Assembly (NCBI GenBank): GCA_963576565.1
Contig: OY755048.1
Location: forward strand, 2,052,501 to 2,116,500
Length of the DNA stretch: 64,000 bases
Origin: Aspidapion aeneum
Taxonomy: Eukaryota; Arthropoda; Insecta; Coleoptera; Brentidae
Reading direction: 5' to 3'
Below the pieces are notes generated by a model. The model saw only the letters and a list, made by a program, of their open reading frames with translations. It did not search any database and was not told the origin of the DNA. Below, in pieces: positions 1-11,114 of this stretch (the first letter of the stretch is position 1; the number at the start of each line of letters is the position of its first letter). The position numbers were made by a program, and so were the translations under genes.

Positions 1-271
1 AACTCGGCGCCGGACTAAAAATTTTTTTTTTGATAAAATGTGTAGATGAAAAATAAAATATATTATTTATATAAAAACATCTTTAAAAAATCCTTTACTA
101 ACTACCAAGATTCAACAGTCGACATGGATAGTGGATTTAACTTTACTTAACAAAAAAAAAATCAAAAAAATTGCGTAAAGGATTTTTTAAAGATGTTTTT
201 ATATAAATAAAATATTTTATTTTTCATCTACACATTTTATCAAAAAAACAAGTTTAGCCCGGCGCCGAGTT
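1..271. mobile_element. Foldback MITE with ~98-bp arms
   Basis: Bases 1-98 are the near-perfect reverse complement of 174-271, around a ~75-bp AT-rich loop. The outer ends read AACTCGGCGCC and GGCGCCGAGTT. There is no coding capacity. The element is cut by the window edge or ends there, so a target duplication cannot be tested. The outermost 11 bp match units of the GC-rich minisatellite that follows, so element and minisatellite may belong together. The class is unknown. Confidence 0.8.
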
Positions 272-360
272 GGCCGGCGCCCAGTTGGCGGCGCCGAGTT
301 GGCCCGGCGCCCAGTTGGCGGCGCCGAGTTGGCGGCGCCCAATTGGCAGCGCCCAGTTGT
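261..360. repeat. GC-rich 14-bp minisatellite
   Basis: About seven units alternate between GGCGCCGAGTTGGC and GGCGCCCAGTTGGC, with small length changes. It is a striking GC island in AT-rich surroundings. Each unit holds the palindrome GGCGCC. It joins the foldback element at 1-271 to the long inverted repeat that starts at 354. Confidence 0.85.
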
Positions 361-470
361 CCCGTTCCGACTGCGACCAGTAGGTATGAGTAGATTTAGC
401 AGTTGGGTGTTTTTTTATTTAAAGTTTTTGTTATACCTTAGAATGGCCTACCGACTGAGGGAGTGTGTAA

Positions 471-1113
471 CCACGGTGGATAGAATAGACCGGTGTTCGG
501 ATCTTATGTATATATATATATGTCAAATTTTCCACGTCACTGGTGGTCCAGCTGATTTTTGTAAACAAAAGTTAGATCTGTTATGAACAACGGAACAACT
601 AATATTTTTTGAATTTTTTGAAAACTAAGGCCATTTTCCTACTGTTTTCTAGTACATCCTTATAAAATGTAATTTTCTAGACGTATTGTTGTTAATTTTT
701 TTAGCCCGCTTTATTTTTTATTACACAGAACTTAAACTACATGTCAAACTGAATGTGATTGTTTAGTATCAAAGGTGAACCGAGGACTATTGGGTAGTAA
801 ACAAAGAGGTAGGTCAGCGGATAATTTTTGAAGCTGAAACGAACACATTATTTTCTTCGAATTTTAGTTTTTGTGTAAAGAGAAATGAAGCGGGCTAAAA
901 AAAATAACGACTGGTATGTCTGAAAAATATTATTTTATAAGAATATACTAAAAAATAGTAGAAAATATGCCTTAGTTTCCAAAAAATTTAAAAAATATTA
1001 GTTGTTCATATCATATCTAACTTTTGTTTCTAAAAATCAGCTGGACACCAGTGACGTGAAAATTCGACATATATTTATAAGATCCGAACTACGGTCTATT
1101 CTATCCACCATGG
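471..1113. mobile_element. Foldback unit inside the left arm
   Basis: The ends CCACGGTGGATAG and CTATCCACCATGG pair, and pairing continues inward for ~200 bp on each side (471-720 with 890-1113). A second, partly deleted copy of the same palindromic unit occupies about 2330-2790. I infer a non-autonomous palindromic DNA element present twice. Confidence 0.6.
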
Positions 1114-1629
1114 TGTATAACAATGTTCGCCTTCACGAGACCAAGAAATCGAAAATCCTATTAATGTCTGCACCGACCTACGTACCTACAAATATTTTTG
1201 GATTTTGAATTAATTATTTGAATTAACTTGCATATTAAATGGTGTGATAGAGTGTTAATTGTTCACCAATTTTATAAAACTTAATAAATAAAAGGCGTTT
1301 ATCTTAAACGGCGAATGGTACAAGTGGGCATAAGCTGCTTGGAAGTTTATGACGGTATAGGTAATATAGGTAATAAATTAAAAATTAATGGCCTTAGGTA
1401 CATATATAAAGCCTTTATTTACGAAAAGTGACGGGAATAGATAACAGCGAGAATATGTGGTGAATCCAGGATATCAGGCCCCATCCCGGAAAATATTTTC
1501 ATTCAGGAAAGAAAAAAATAATCAAATTATCTTCTCCTTCGTATATAAAAAGCATAGGATATCGCATGTACATTCCGATGGCAAAAAAGCGATAATAATT
1601 AAATTCCTTAAAACATTGCGTTTGACCTT

Positions 1630-2125
1630 TGAGTATATGACCCATATGCAACCGGTGAGCTTTATCATATTGAGGGGCAGATGGCGCTTATTCGTCTAGT
1701 ACGCAATATTCAGGGACTGCAAGTATGATTTAGTTGCATGTTCGAGTTTCGAGGTTCATGCCTATTCTGCCGTCCTAAGTAAGACCACCTATCTGCAAAA
1801 AATGAGTTAGGAGGGATTAATAATTTGTAACTTTTTTTTGTTTTGTTACTTAGATATTGCTCTTAGAAACTCATAAACATTTACCAATAAAAAAAATATA
1901 TTACTATGTAACTCTTGGCAAGCATTTAAACTTTAAACTCGCTTTTCTCGAAATAAGTGAAAACGTAGACAGGTGGGTTCGGTCTTACTAAGGACGGCAG
2001 TATTATACAAATACCATTAGATCATAGTAGTTGTCTCTGAATATTGGATACTAGACGAATTTATTTAAGCGCCATCTGCCTCTCAATATGATAAAGATCG
2101 CCAGTGGCTCCTCTATATGGGTTAT
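1630..2125. repeat. Inverted repeat with ~170-bp arms
   Basis: About 1630-1800 pairs with about 1958-2125 around a ~160-bp spacer. Landmarks are CAGATGGCGCTTA near 1678 with TAAGCGCCATCTG near 2068, and CTGCCGTCC near 1768 with GGACGGCAG near 1993. Both arms are diverged by point changes and small gaps. It lies in the loop of the 3-kb inverted repeat and shows no protein-like content. Confidence 0.7.
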
Positions 2126-2823
2126 TTACTCAATGACTCGGTCTAGATTTTGGTTGAAGTTTCACTAATTTTTGAAGTGAAAACTTCTTTAGGCGCGCTT
2201 AGTAGTATTTGTGGGTAGTGAATTGAACTGAGCTGTCAGGCTCGGCTATGTAACGCTCATTCGGGTGAAGTCGGCTCGAGTCGACTAACTGTGAGAGGAA
2301 CATTCAGCGAGCAGATGAAGGCCAGTACTAATATTTTTGGAATTTTTTAAAAACGAAGGTAATTGTCCCACTATTTTTTAGTATATTCTTATAAAATAAT
2401 AGATTTCAGATATACCAGTCGTTATATTTTTTAGGCCGCTTCATTTGTCTTTATACAAAAGTTAAAATTCGAAGAAAATAAATGTATTCGTTTCAGCTTC
2501 AAAAATAATCCACTGACCTACATCTTTGTTTACTTCCCAAGTCCTCGGTTCACCTTTGATACTAAACGATCACATTCAGTTTGACTTGTAGTTTAAGCAA
2601 TGTTTAATTTAAAAAAAGCGGGTTAAAAAAAATAACGACAATAAGTCTAGAAAATTATATTTTATAAGGATGTACCAGAAAACAGTGGGAAAATTGCCTT
2701 AGTTTAAAAAAATTCAAAAAATATTAGTTGTTCCGTTGTTCATAACAGATCTAACTTTTGTTTACAAAAATCAGCTGGACCACCAGTGGTTACACACTCC
2801 CTCAGTCGGTAGGTCATTCTAAG

Positions 2824-3205
2824 CAGCGGCCTAGGGTGCCCGAAAGGGCGGGGGGGCGACAGCTAAAAAGGGCGCCTCTAAAAACTGATGAAAAATCTTG
2901 TGACAAAAAAAAAACAAAAAGGTCAAAAGGGCGCCTCTCACAAATCTTGCACCAAAAAAAAAAAGGTCTTCATGTGTGAGGGGGCGGCCGATAAGTCACA
3001 AGGGCGCCTCTCACGAATCTTGCGACCAAAAAAAAAACAAAAGGTCTTCATGTCGTTAGTTTCCTTTGCCACCCACTCAATTGGCCGTTACCGGCCCGAC
3101 TTAATAAAGCTGAGGGCGCTCCGGCCACCTATGGGGCGCCACTACCCTCGGGGCGGGGGGGCCGGGGGCGACGAACCCCCCGCGCCCCCCCACGCTACGC
3201 CGCTG
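2824..3205. mobile_element. Non-autonomous hAT-type element, copy 1
   Basis: The ends CAGCGGC and GCCGCTG are flanked by the 8-bp direct repeat ATTCTAAG (2816-2823 and 3206-3213). The opposite arm of the surrounding inverted repeat (around 441-453) carries the same target once without the insert, which confirms the insertion. Termini beginning CAG plus an 8-bp duplication are typical of hAT elements. The interior (382 bp in all) is made of diverged ~75-bp units separated by A-runs, with no transposase. Confidence 0.85.
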
Positions 3206-3293
3206 ATTCTAAGGTATAACAAAATCTTTAAATAAAAAAACACCCAACTGCTAAATCTACTCGGAACTGGTCGCAGTCGGAATGGGACAACTG

Positions 3294-4094
3294 TAATATT
3301 TTGGTTTAAAAATGGTAGCAATATTTATACCTCCAAACGTCACTACGAAATGTCCATGTGTGTAAGTCTGTATCAGCTGTGCGCTATATTTTACATGTTA
3401 ATTTTTTAGACAAGTTAGCGATGATTAAACGGATGCTTTTAACAATATTGATACGTATTTACTACGGTAATGCATCTAAAGGTATAGTTTTAAGTTATTT
3501 ATGTATTATTTAGCTTTCAAAATTTTTACCGATCATGGATTATTTCTATTGCTTTTCGAACTTTAAACCACCCCTCAGGGGGTACTATAATTTGAGATTA
3601 TTTCTAACGAGAATCCTACGACTAAATTTTGTTACAAATTTTTTATGTGGTTTTTCTTTATTTTTAAAATTATTTTGAATTTTTGTAAGTTAAAACTCAC
3701 TAAGAAATGCCTATTGTGCTACTGGATGTTAGCGTAAACCAAATCTTTGCAGTAATTTGTCCTGTAAGTAAAAAAAAATACACTTAAACCAGTCGGTATC
3801 AAGTTGATAGACTCTAGTACTAGACCTTGGTCTAAGTGCTAAGTTTAAAGATCTTAGTAAGGGGCGGCAAAACCTACTCTTTCTTTTAGTCACGTGATTT
3901 TCAATTTAACTCTCTCGCATATGATCACATGCCTGAAGTAACTCGATCACTACGCCAACAGCATTCGTTTTTTGGACAGTTATTTGGTCGTTCCATCTAA
4001 CCAAAACCGTTTTAAAACAGTCCTCGTACAGAATTGCACGCGCTTTGGGATTTTTCGGACAGTTTTATGACTGTCGAACGGCCTGATTTGTTAA
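3294..4094. other. AT-rich sequence, nothing recognised
   Basis: No reading frame, RNA gene or repeat shared with the rest of the window was recognised here. Confidence 0.4.
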
Positions 4095-4258
4095 TAAAGT
4101 TAAGAGTGGTTTATAGATGTCATTAAACACTCTTCATGGTGTCCACAATAAATCTGCACAATTAGTTTTAGAAAAACTACAATTTTAATCCACAATTTGA
4201 TAAATTTTCACCCAATCAACTAGTTTAAAAAAAAAAAAATAGACATAACCGAGGGGTC

Positions 4259-4590
4259 ATCACAACAGTACCCGACAGTACCACGACAGGATCCAACAGT
4301 ACTCGACAGTACACGACAGTACTCAACAGTACTCGACAGTACCACGACAGGACCCAACAGTACTCGACAGTACACGACAGTACCCAACAGAACTCGACAG
4401 TACACGACAGGACCCAACAGTACCCGACAGTACACGACAGTACCCAACAGTACACGACAGGACCCAACAGTACACGACAGTACACGACAGTACCCAACAG
4501 TACTCGACAGTACACGACAGTACCCAACAGTACACGACAGTACGTAACAGTACTCAACAGTACACGATAGAATCCAACAGCACTCGACAC
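4259..4590. repeat. 10-bp minisatellite, block 1
   Basis: Units of the form ACAGTACNCG / ACAGTACCCA alternate, with occasional ACAGGACCCA. The regular unit creates long open frames of Val-Tyr-Cys-Arg-Val-Leu-Leu type on the minus strand. These come from the repeat and are not genes. Confidence 0.9.
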
Positions 4591-4604
4591 AACCCTCTTA
4601 CCCG

Positions 4605-4637
4605 AAACAGTGGCGTAGATGCAAAAAGACAGGATGA

Positions 4638-4668
<31 letters not shown>

Positions 4669-4712
4669 GGTCGCAAGTTTTGTGAGTGCGCGCGGGTCCC
4701 CAAAGATGATGA

Positions 4713-4743
<31 letters not shown>

Positions 4744-4935
4744 GTCGCCAGTGTTTTGAGGATGCGCTAAGGCCCGATCGGCCTTCCCCAGGATGACCTT
4801 TTTTTTTGGTCGCAAGATTTGTGAGCGCGGCGCGGTTCCCCAAAGATGATGACCTTTTTTTTTTTTTTGTTTTTTTTTTTTTTTTTTTTTTGCTCGCATG
4901 TTTTTTGAGGGCGCGCTTTGTCCCTGTCGGACCCC
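4605..4935 (-). repeat. hAT-related internal units with long T-runs
   Basis: Four diverged units, each a T-run followed by GGTCGCAAG...TTTG and ending CCCCAAAGATGATGACC, are the reverse complement of the A-run units inside the hAT-type elements at 2824, 21688 and 46939. The left edge CAGTGGCGTAGATGC (4605) resembles the hAT terminus CAGCGGCGTAGCGTG. No matching right terminus or target duplication is visible. It is a remnant, or a repeat array shared by two element types. Confidence 0.55.
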
Positions 4936-4947
4936 CCCAAGGCACGA

Positions 4948-5140
4948 CGACAGTACTCAATAGGACCCAACAGTACACCGACAGGACCCAACAGTACTCG
5001 ACAGTACACGACAGTACCCAACAGTACACCGACAGGACCCAACAGTACTCGACAATACACGACAGTACCCAACAGTACTCGACAGTACACGACAGTACCC
5101 AACAGTACTCAACAGGACCCAACAGTACACGTCAGGACCC
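4948..5140. repeat. 10-bp minisatellite, block 2
   Basis: This continues the minisatellite of 4259-4590, with the added variant ACAGTACACCG. It is separated from block 1 by the T-rich units. Confidence 0.9.
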
Positions 5141-5542
5141 AAGTCCTGTTGGACGCTGTACAAAATTTTAGGGTGCCGATGACCCCTCGGACATAACCAA
5201 TTGTCAAATAATGTTGTGACGTAACGGAGTATGTTCTAAAACCACCAAAACTGACTCATGCGCAGTAATCGAAATCCTGTTTACCCGAAAAAGGAACATT
5301 AGGAATAAAATAGGGGTCCTGGCTTCAAGAATCGCGTCTGAGAATGCATGGGTATGCTCCATATTAATGCTTAAACGTATTTGTGTATTTTATAATGAAA
5401 GATGGTTTGCCTTTAGTGAATGCAACATTCCAAGAAAAAAATTATCTTTTTTTAAAGCGGATATTGCTTTGGAAAACAGTTTTTATTTTAAACTGATTTG
5501 ATATAATTTTTTTCTCCTGCAAAAAAAATTAATATTTAAATA

Positions 5543-5938
5543 TCCCAGACCTGGCCGCTTACAAAATCAAACATGGATAAGATAACAAAAGCCCAAAGAT
5601 CAATGGAAAGACAAATGTTACATTTAAAGCTAACAGATAGAAAAAGGAATGAATGGATAAGAAATAAAACAAAAGTAAGGGATGTCAGAGGAGAAGTAGC
5701 AAAATTAAAATGGAAATTTGCCGGTTATAATATCAGACAGAAAGATGATCGATGGAACAAATGCATTGTAGACTGGAGACCTTGGAAAAATAAAAGAAGT
5801 AGGGGAAGACCCCAAATGAGATGCGCGGACGATTTGAATAAACATGCGGGGATTAGATGGATGAACAGGGAGACAGACAGAGAAGAGTGGAAGATATTGG
5901 GGGAGGCCCATGTCCAAAGACGGATCGAAGAAGGCTAA
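5543..5938 (+). pseudogene. LINE reverse transcriptase C-terminal fragment
   Basis: An open frame with no upstream start gives SQTWPLTKSN, then MERQML, RNEWIRNKTKVRDV, KLKWKFAGYNIRQKDDRWNK, WRPWKNKRSRGRPQMR and EEWKI, and ends at a TAA. This is the conserved tail after the reverse-transcriptase domain in insect non-LTR retrotransposons, including the K/RRGRP motif. Only the last ~130 residues remain, as expected for a 5'-truncated insertion. A closely related copy lies at 15069-15521. It is not a host gene. Confidence 0.85.
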
Positions 5939-5950
5939 ATAGATAGAAAG

Positions 5951-7876
5951 ATTTAAAGTTATTAGTGCTAATTATTATCATTTACGTATGACCTAATTAA
6001 AGCATACTCGTACAGTTTAGTTAGGGCTAGAATTTTCCTGTAGAGCAACGAAAAAGAGTCGTCCCAGCCCTCGTAAAATTATTGCCAAGGGATTAATTTC
6101 CTCTCTCTGTGGAACTTGGCTACTGTCACAATGGGTTAAGCTCATAAAAACTTTAAGGGTTAGTGTTATTAATAATCACATTTTAATATTTTTAAAAAAC
6201 AAAAACGTTTTTACACAAGTTTATGTAGTAACCGTAAAATTACCAGAACTCAGTGGCGGCTCGTGACTTTCGCAATAGGTGACGCAGGATTTACTTTCCC
6301 CCATTTTTTATACACAAAAAATTAAAATATACTATTATGCTAATATTGTATATACCTATTCTATAAAGAACTTATCTAAATTCAGTAAATTCAGCGAAAT
6401 CAGGTAGGTAGTAGGTTCACGATGAAAAAATTGCTATTTAATTTAAATTTTACTAGGTGTATATAAGGCAATTCTTTTTATCATCGTCGTTCCACCTCGA
6501 AAAAGATTTTTTCAGTAAAACACATACAGCATTGTACAGCTAACATTATACAAAATAATTAAAATAGAAACTCAAACAGAACCGAATGTAAACAATACGC
6601 CGACACAGATTACCAAGAAACCCAGGCGACCTAGCCGACGCCATAACAACCAACGGAGGACGCCTTTACCCCTATGCATATCGAGTAGACACAGGCGAAC
6701 GAAAAACAAAAATCGTTTCAACATGTTTGTCTGTACGCTGGGCCGCATTTTCTCAATATATTTGGTTGCCTGCTAGAAAGATAGTACAGAATCTGCGGCG
6801 GGGAAAGCTCACAGTTTTTTATCGGGTAATAGGTAGATTAATATAGACTGCTCAAAAATGTTGACATTTTTTTGGATATTATTATTAGTAAATTTATTCC
6901 TAAACGAAATGATCAATTCCCACACAATTTTCTATGTGATATAGCTTCGATTATCCTCTTATAACGTTTGGTTTTCTTAGCTTCACAGGGTGGCTACAAC
7001 GCAACTGTAACAAAAGTGCGAAAGTTTGCACGGCTCCCATTTCCGGTACGATTTGTTAAAAAAAGTGTTAATGACACAAAATGACAGTCAGCTAAATCCA
7101 AAAAAAGTAATTTCTCAGTTTTTTAAATTTCTCTTTAGTTTCCGAGATATGTTTTTTTTTCCATAAAATTGTACTTTTTCTGATTTTTAGTTTGACGTTT
7201 CTACCCGGCTTGACCCATAGCCACCAAAGTTGCTATGAGGCAACCCAAATATTGGCCTTTTCGAACCTTGTACGCCATTATACCCTAGATCACTACTGAG
7301 CACAATCAGGGGCGTGCAAAAAGAATTTTTTATAAATTCTCCTTTTTATGATCACACCTGAGTTTCACCTTCTGTAGGTGATCTGATATCAAGTCTAGGT
7401 AAATGCAAAATATGTTTTATTGAAGTTTGAACACAACAAACACCTAAAATGTTTGAATAAGATGCTCGAGGTTCTTAAATCAAATAATTTATTTACGTCT
7501 TTTCTAAATAATATTATTTTCTCTCAAACTTAACGGCGACGTATGCTTTTCAACAATATTTAATTTTTCTTGATATTTAGTTTTGAAAGAGACTCAGTAT
7601 TTCGAGGCAAAAAACTGTTTTTTAAATCAATTGAAGTTTATTAGCTACAAAAAGCTACAAATATACAAAAACAAAATATACATTTTTGTACTTATAGTAG
7701 ATATATCCAAACGCCTAATAATAATAAGTAGGTAAACATTTTTATTACATAAGCTTTTTTTGAAAATGTACTAGAAAATATTTTAACTTTTAAAACATTA
7801 AAAAATAAATAAATAAAAACATATCTATCTATAATAGCTAAATCTCCTACAACAGTATACACCCATTCCTACATAG
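5951..7876. other. Unclassified AT-rich sequence
   Basis: No gene was recognised. CAGTGGCGGCTCGTGA at about 6249 and CAGGGGCGTGC at about 7307 resemble hAT left ends, but neither has a matching right end nearby. Part of 7440-7500 resembles 11080-11140 in the same orientation. Confidence 0.4.
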
Positions 7877-8162
7877 GTACAGTCGGGAACTTAATAAATG
7901 GCCGCTGCCGTTTTCAGAAGAGCTTGGATGAGAATCCCAATACCGGGCGAGGTTTATGAATGAATGAATTATTGAACTCCACGTCGATGGGCTGTCGCTG
8001 TGCACTTTTGTGCAATGCAATTTTTGCTATTGAAATTAATAACTATTTGGAATATTGGCCGATAAACGGGCTAAGCCATACACGTTTTTTGGATACACAC
8101 ATTTCTTTTTTTAGCTGATTTCTTGTTTATTAGCATTGGATGTGTGGCCGGCCGCCCCCAAG

Positions 8163-8410
8163 GTCGAAAACTCAAGTTTATTTTTAGGACTCCAATGTCA
8201 ACAACATATGTCAAAATCGCGACTACACCACCTTTTGCAACCTAAAATTCTATAATGACTGGACTATTTAGCCACCCCCAAAAATAGTCGAAAACTCAAG
8301 TTTATTTTTAGGACTCCAATGTCAACAACATATGTCAAAATCGCGACTACACCACCTTTTGCAACCTAAAATTCTATAATGACTGGACTATTTAGCCACC
8401 CCCAAAAATA
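8163..8410. repeat. Perfect 124-bp tandem duplication
   Basis: 8163-8286 and 8287-8410 appear identical base for base, so the duplication is recent or an assembly artefact. No coding content. Confidence 0.9.
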
Positions 8411-8675
8411 GTGTTCTTGTGCATCCAGAAGTCGGGGTAGTTACACATTTAAAACAATTCAAATTTGAAAGTAAAGGCCGTCTTCACAGCTGTTTTCGAA
8501 TCGCCCTTACTCAAATAACCAATTTTTGCTTGTATTAATTTTTTTTAGCTTTACGCTTTTAAAACTTACCATTTTAAAAATAACTAGGAATACAAACATG
8601 TTGCATTTGTGTTTCTCTATGTAAAAAACAATAAATTAAAATCCTGAAAAATCACTATTATGTGTATTTTCTTTT

Positions 8676-10640
8676 TGCTATTGGATATGCGTCAAAACAA
8701 TTGTTATATTTTTATTGCTTGCCTCACAAAGTAATAAAAAAGATCCCAAAAGTTGGTCTAAAGGTTTGTGTTTGTAAGAAATAAATAAAAGTTTAAATTG
8801 CCAAAACTCAAAACTGAAGTGACTTTGGCGGCCTCTCGCAACATTATTATAAACACTTATCCCTAACCTTTAGTATGGTGATAGAATTTGAAAAGAAAAG
8901 TCAACTTTTTTGCTATTGGATATACGTCAAAACAATTGTTATATTTTTATTGCTTGCCTCACAAAGAAATAAAAAAGACCCCAAATGTTGGTCTAAAGGT
9001 TTGTGTTTGTAAGAAATAAATAAAAGTTTAAATTGCCATAATTCAAAACTGAAGTGACTTTGGCGGTCTCTCTCGGCATTATTATAAACACCTGTCCTTT
9101 AACTTTTACATCGTTATATAGAGGGGCCCGAGAAGCTTAATTTAATGTATTATAATATATATTTTTACAAAGTTAACAATTTAAAAAAATTAAAAAACTG
9201 AACTTTTTGGGTACCCCTTTGGTCAGGAAAATTTTCACCAAAAATTCAAAAAAAAATTTTTGTTGATACTGTGCCACGAAGAAGCTACCGAGTCCCTTAT
9301 ACTAACCTGAAAATATTACAGTTGTAGATGAAATGGTGTTCGAGAAAAATAAAATCAAAAGTTGTATATTTTCAAAAAATTAAAAATGTTGTCAAAAAAA
9401 GTCAATCTTTTTGCTATTGGATATACGTCAAAACAATTGTTATATTTTTATTGCTTGCCACACAAAGTAATAAAAAAGACTCCAAAAGTTGGCCTAAAGG
9501 TTTGTGCTTGTAAGAGATAAATAAAAGTTTAAATTGCCAAAACTCAAAACTGTAGTGATTTTGGCGGCCTCTCGCGGCAATATTATAAACTCTGGCCTTA
9601 ACCTTTTATATGGTGATATAGAGAGCCCTGAGAAGTTTAATAAAAAACTTAAAAAACTGCACTTTTTGGGTACCCCTTTGGTCAGGAAAATTTTCATAAA
9701 AAATTTCAAAAAAAACATTTAGTTAATGCTGTGCCACAAAGAAGCTACTGAGTCCCTTATACTAACCTGAAAATATTACAGTTGTAGATGTAATGGTTAT
9801 CGAGAAAAATATAATCAAAAGTTGAAAATTTTCAAAAAATTCAAAATTTTGAAAAAAAAGTCAACTTTTTTGCTATTGGATATACGTCAAAACAATTGTT
9901 ATATTTTAATTGCTTGCCTCACAAAGAAATAAAAAAGACCCCAAAAGTTGTTCTAAAGGTTTATGTTTGTAAGAAATAAATAAAAGTTTAAATTGCCAAA
10001 ACTCAAAACTGAAGTGACTTTGGCGGTCTCTCTCGGCATTATTATAAATACCTGTCCTTTAACTTTTACATCGTTATATAGAGGGGCCCGACAAGCTTAA
10101 TTTAATGTATTATAATATATATTTTTACAAAGTTAACAATTTAAAAAAATTAAAAAACTGCACTTTTTGGGTACCCCTTTGGTCAGGAAAATTTTCGTCA
10201 AAAATTTCAAAAAAAACATTTAGTTGATACTGTGCCACAAAGAAGCTACCGAGTCCCTTATACTAACCTGAAAATATTACAGTTGTAGATGTAATGGTGT
10301 TCGAGAAAAATAAAATCAAAAGTTGTAAATTTTCAAAAAATTAAACATTTTGTCAAAAAAAAAGTCAACTTTTTTGCTATTGGATATACGTCAAAACAAT
10401 TATTATATTTTTATTGCTTGCCTCACAAGGAAATAAAAAATACCCCAAAAGTTGGTCTAATGGTTTAAATTTGTAAGAAATAAATAAAAGTTTAAATTGC
10501 CAAAACTCAAAACTGAAGTGACTTTGGCGGCCTCTCGCGACATTATTATAAACACTTGTCCTTTACCTTTTATATTGGTGATATAGAGGGCACCGAGAAA
10601 TTTAATTTAATGTATTATAAAACATATTTTTGCAAAGTTA
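8676..10640. repeat. Tandem array of ~0.24-0.5-kb units
   Basis: The anchor TGCTATTGGATAT recurs at 8676, 8911, 9412, 9871 and 10375, giving spacings of 235, 501, 459 and 504 bp. The first unit lacks about half the sequence. Units share AATTGTTATATTTTTATTGC, a G/A-rich stretch around GACTTTGGCGG, and GGGTACCCCTTTGGTC. No unit is coding. Confidence 0.9.
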
Positions 10641-11114
10641 AGTTTTTTAACCGAACATTCAAACGGACTACAGACCAAAGCTAATTTTTTCTGCAATTAT
10701 GTGTATTTTTTTAACCGAACATTCAAACGGAATACAGACCTAAGCGAAATTTTTCATGATTAAATTTAACCCAGAAATGCGAATAAATTATATGTGTTGA
10801 ACGACGCGCCACGAAATCCGGTCAATAACCTCGGCCGGTATTGGGATTCTTATGCAAGCTCTTCTGAAAACGGCAGCGGCCATTTATTAAGTCCCCGGCT
10901 GTACATACTTTTTTGACCAAAAACCCAGAAATTCCAGAAGATTTTACTTAAAAAAACTACACCTTTTATTAGACTCACTTTTTTATACAACTTTGGAAAT
11001 ATAGAAAAACAAAAAAATCTATCTAAGAGAATATTGGTACATTTTTTCATAAAAAAACAACTACCTAATAGTAAACAGCTAAAATGTTTGAATGAAATGT
11101 TCTAGATACTTAAA

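Larger units (their letters stand above)
354..3293. repeat. Nested long inverted repeat, ~3 kb
   Basis: The left arm (about 354-998) is the reverse complement of the right arm (about 2330-3293). The right arm has lost ~70 bp relative to the left and contains a later hAT-type insertion at 2824-3205. The ends are CAGTTGTCCC (354) and GGGACAACTG (to 3293). Within each arm the middle part is itself palindromic, so the whole is a set of inverted repeats inside inverted repeats. No open reading frame looks protein-like. Confidence 0.75.
4250..5189. mobile_element. Minisatellite-bearing element with TIRs and target duplication
   Basis: The 12-bp terminal inverted repeats CGAGGGGTCATC and GATGACCCCTCG are flanked by GACATAAC at 4242-4249 and 5190-5197, an 8-bp target duplication. 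The sibling locus near 11.3 kb has the target once with no insert. The interior is a 10-bp minisatellite in two blocks, separated by poly-T-rich units related to the hAT-type elements of this window. There is no transposase. The 8-bp duplication fits hAT, P or Merlin superfamilies, but the termini are not diagnostic. Confidence 0.8.
4095..5385 (+). repeat. Dispersed repeat split by an insertion
   Basis: The two flanks (about 4095-4249 and 5190-5385) join to give one sequence that recurs in reverse at about 11115-11475, without the insert. The shared sequence has no protein-like frame. Homology stops near 5385. The family is unidentified and serves here as the target of the minisatellite element. 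Confidence 0.75.
7880..10901. mobile_element. 3-kb inverted-repeat element with tandem core
   Basis: About 78 bp at the left end (CAGTCGGGAACTTAATAAA onward) pairs with 10827-10901. Both ends abut TA (7878-7879 and 10902-10903), which suggests a TA target as in Tc1/mariner elements. The interior is a perfect 124-bp duplication, an array of ~0.24-0.5-kb units, and near the right end two copies of a ~35-bp stretch containing AACCGAACATTCAAACGGA, about 65 bp apart. No transposase is seen. I infer a non-autonomous element that has built up tandem repeats. Confidence 0.65.

Noticed and set aside
4220..5171. Long overlapping frames of Val-Tyr-Cys-Arg-Val-Leu-Leu and Ser-Thr-Gln-Gln-Tyr type
   Set aside because: They are translations of the 10-bp minisatellite and the T-runs, open in several frames at once.
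6249..6264. CAGTGGCGGCTCGTGA as a hAT left end
   Set aside because: No matching right end or 8-bp duplication was found downstream.
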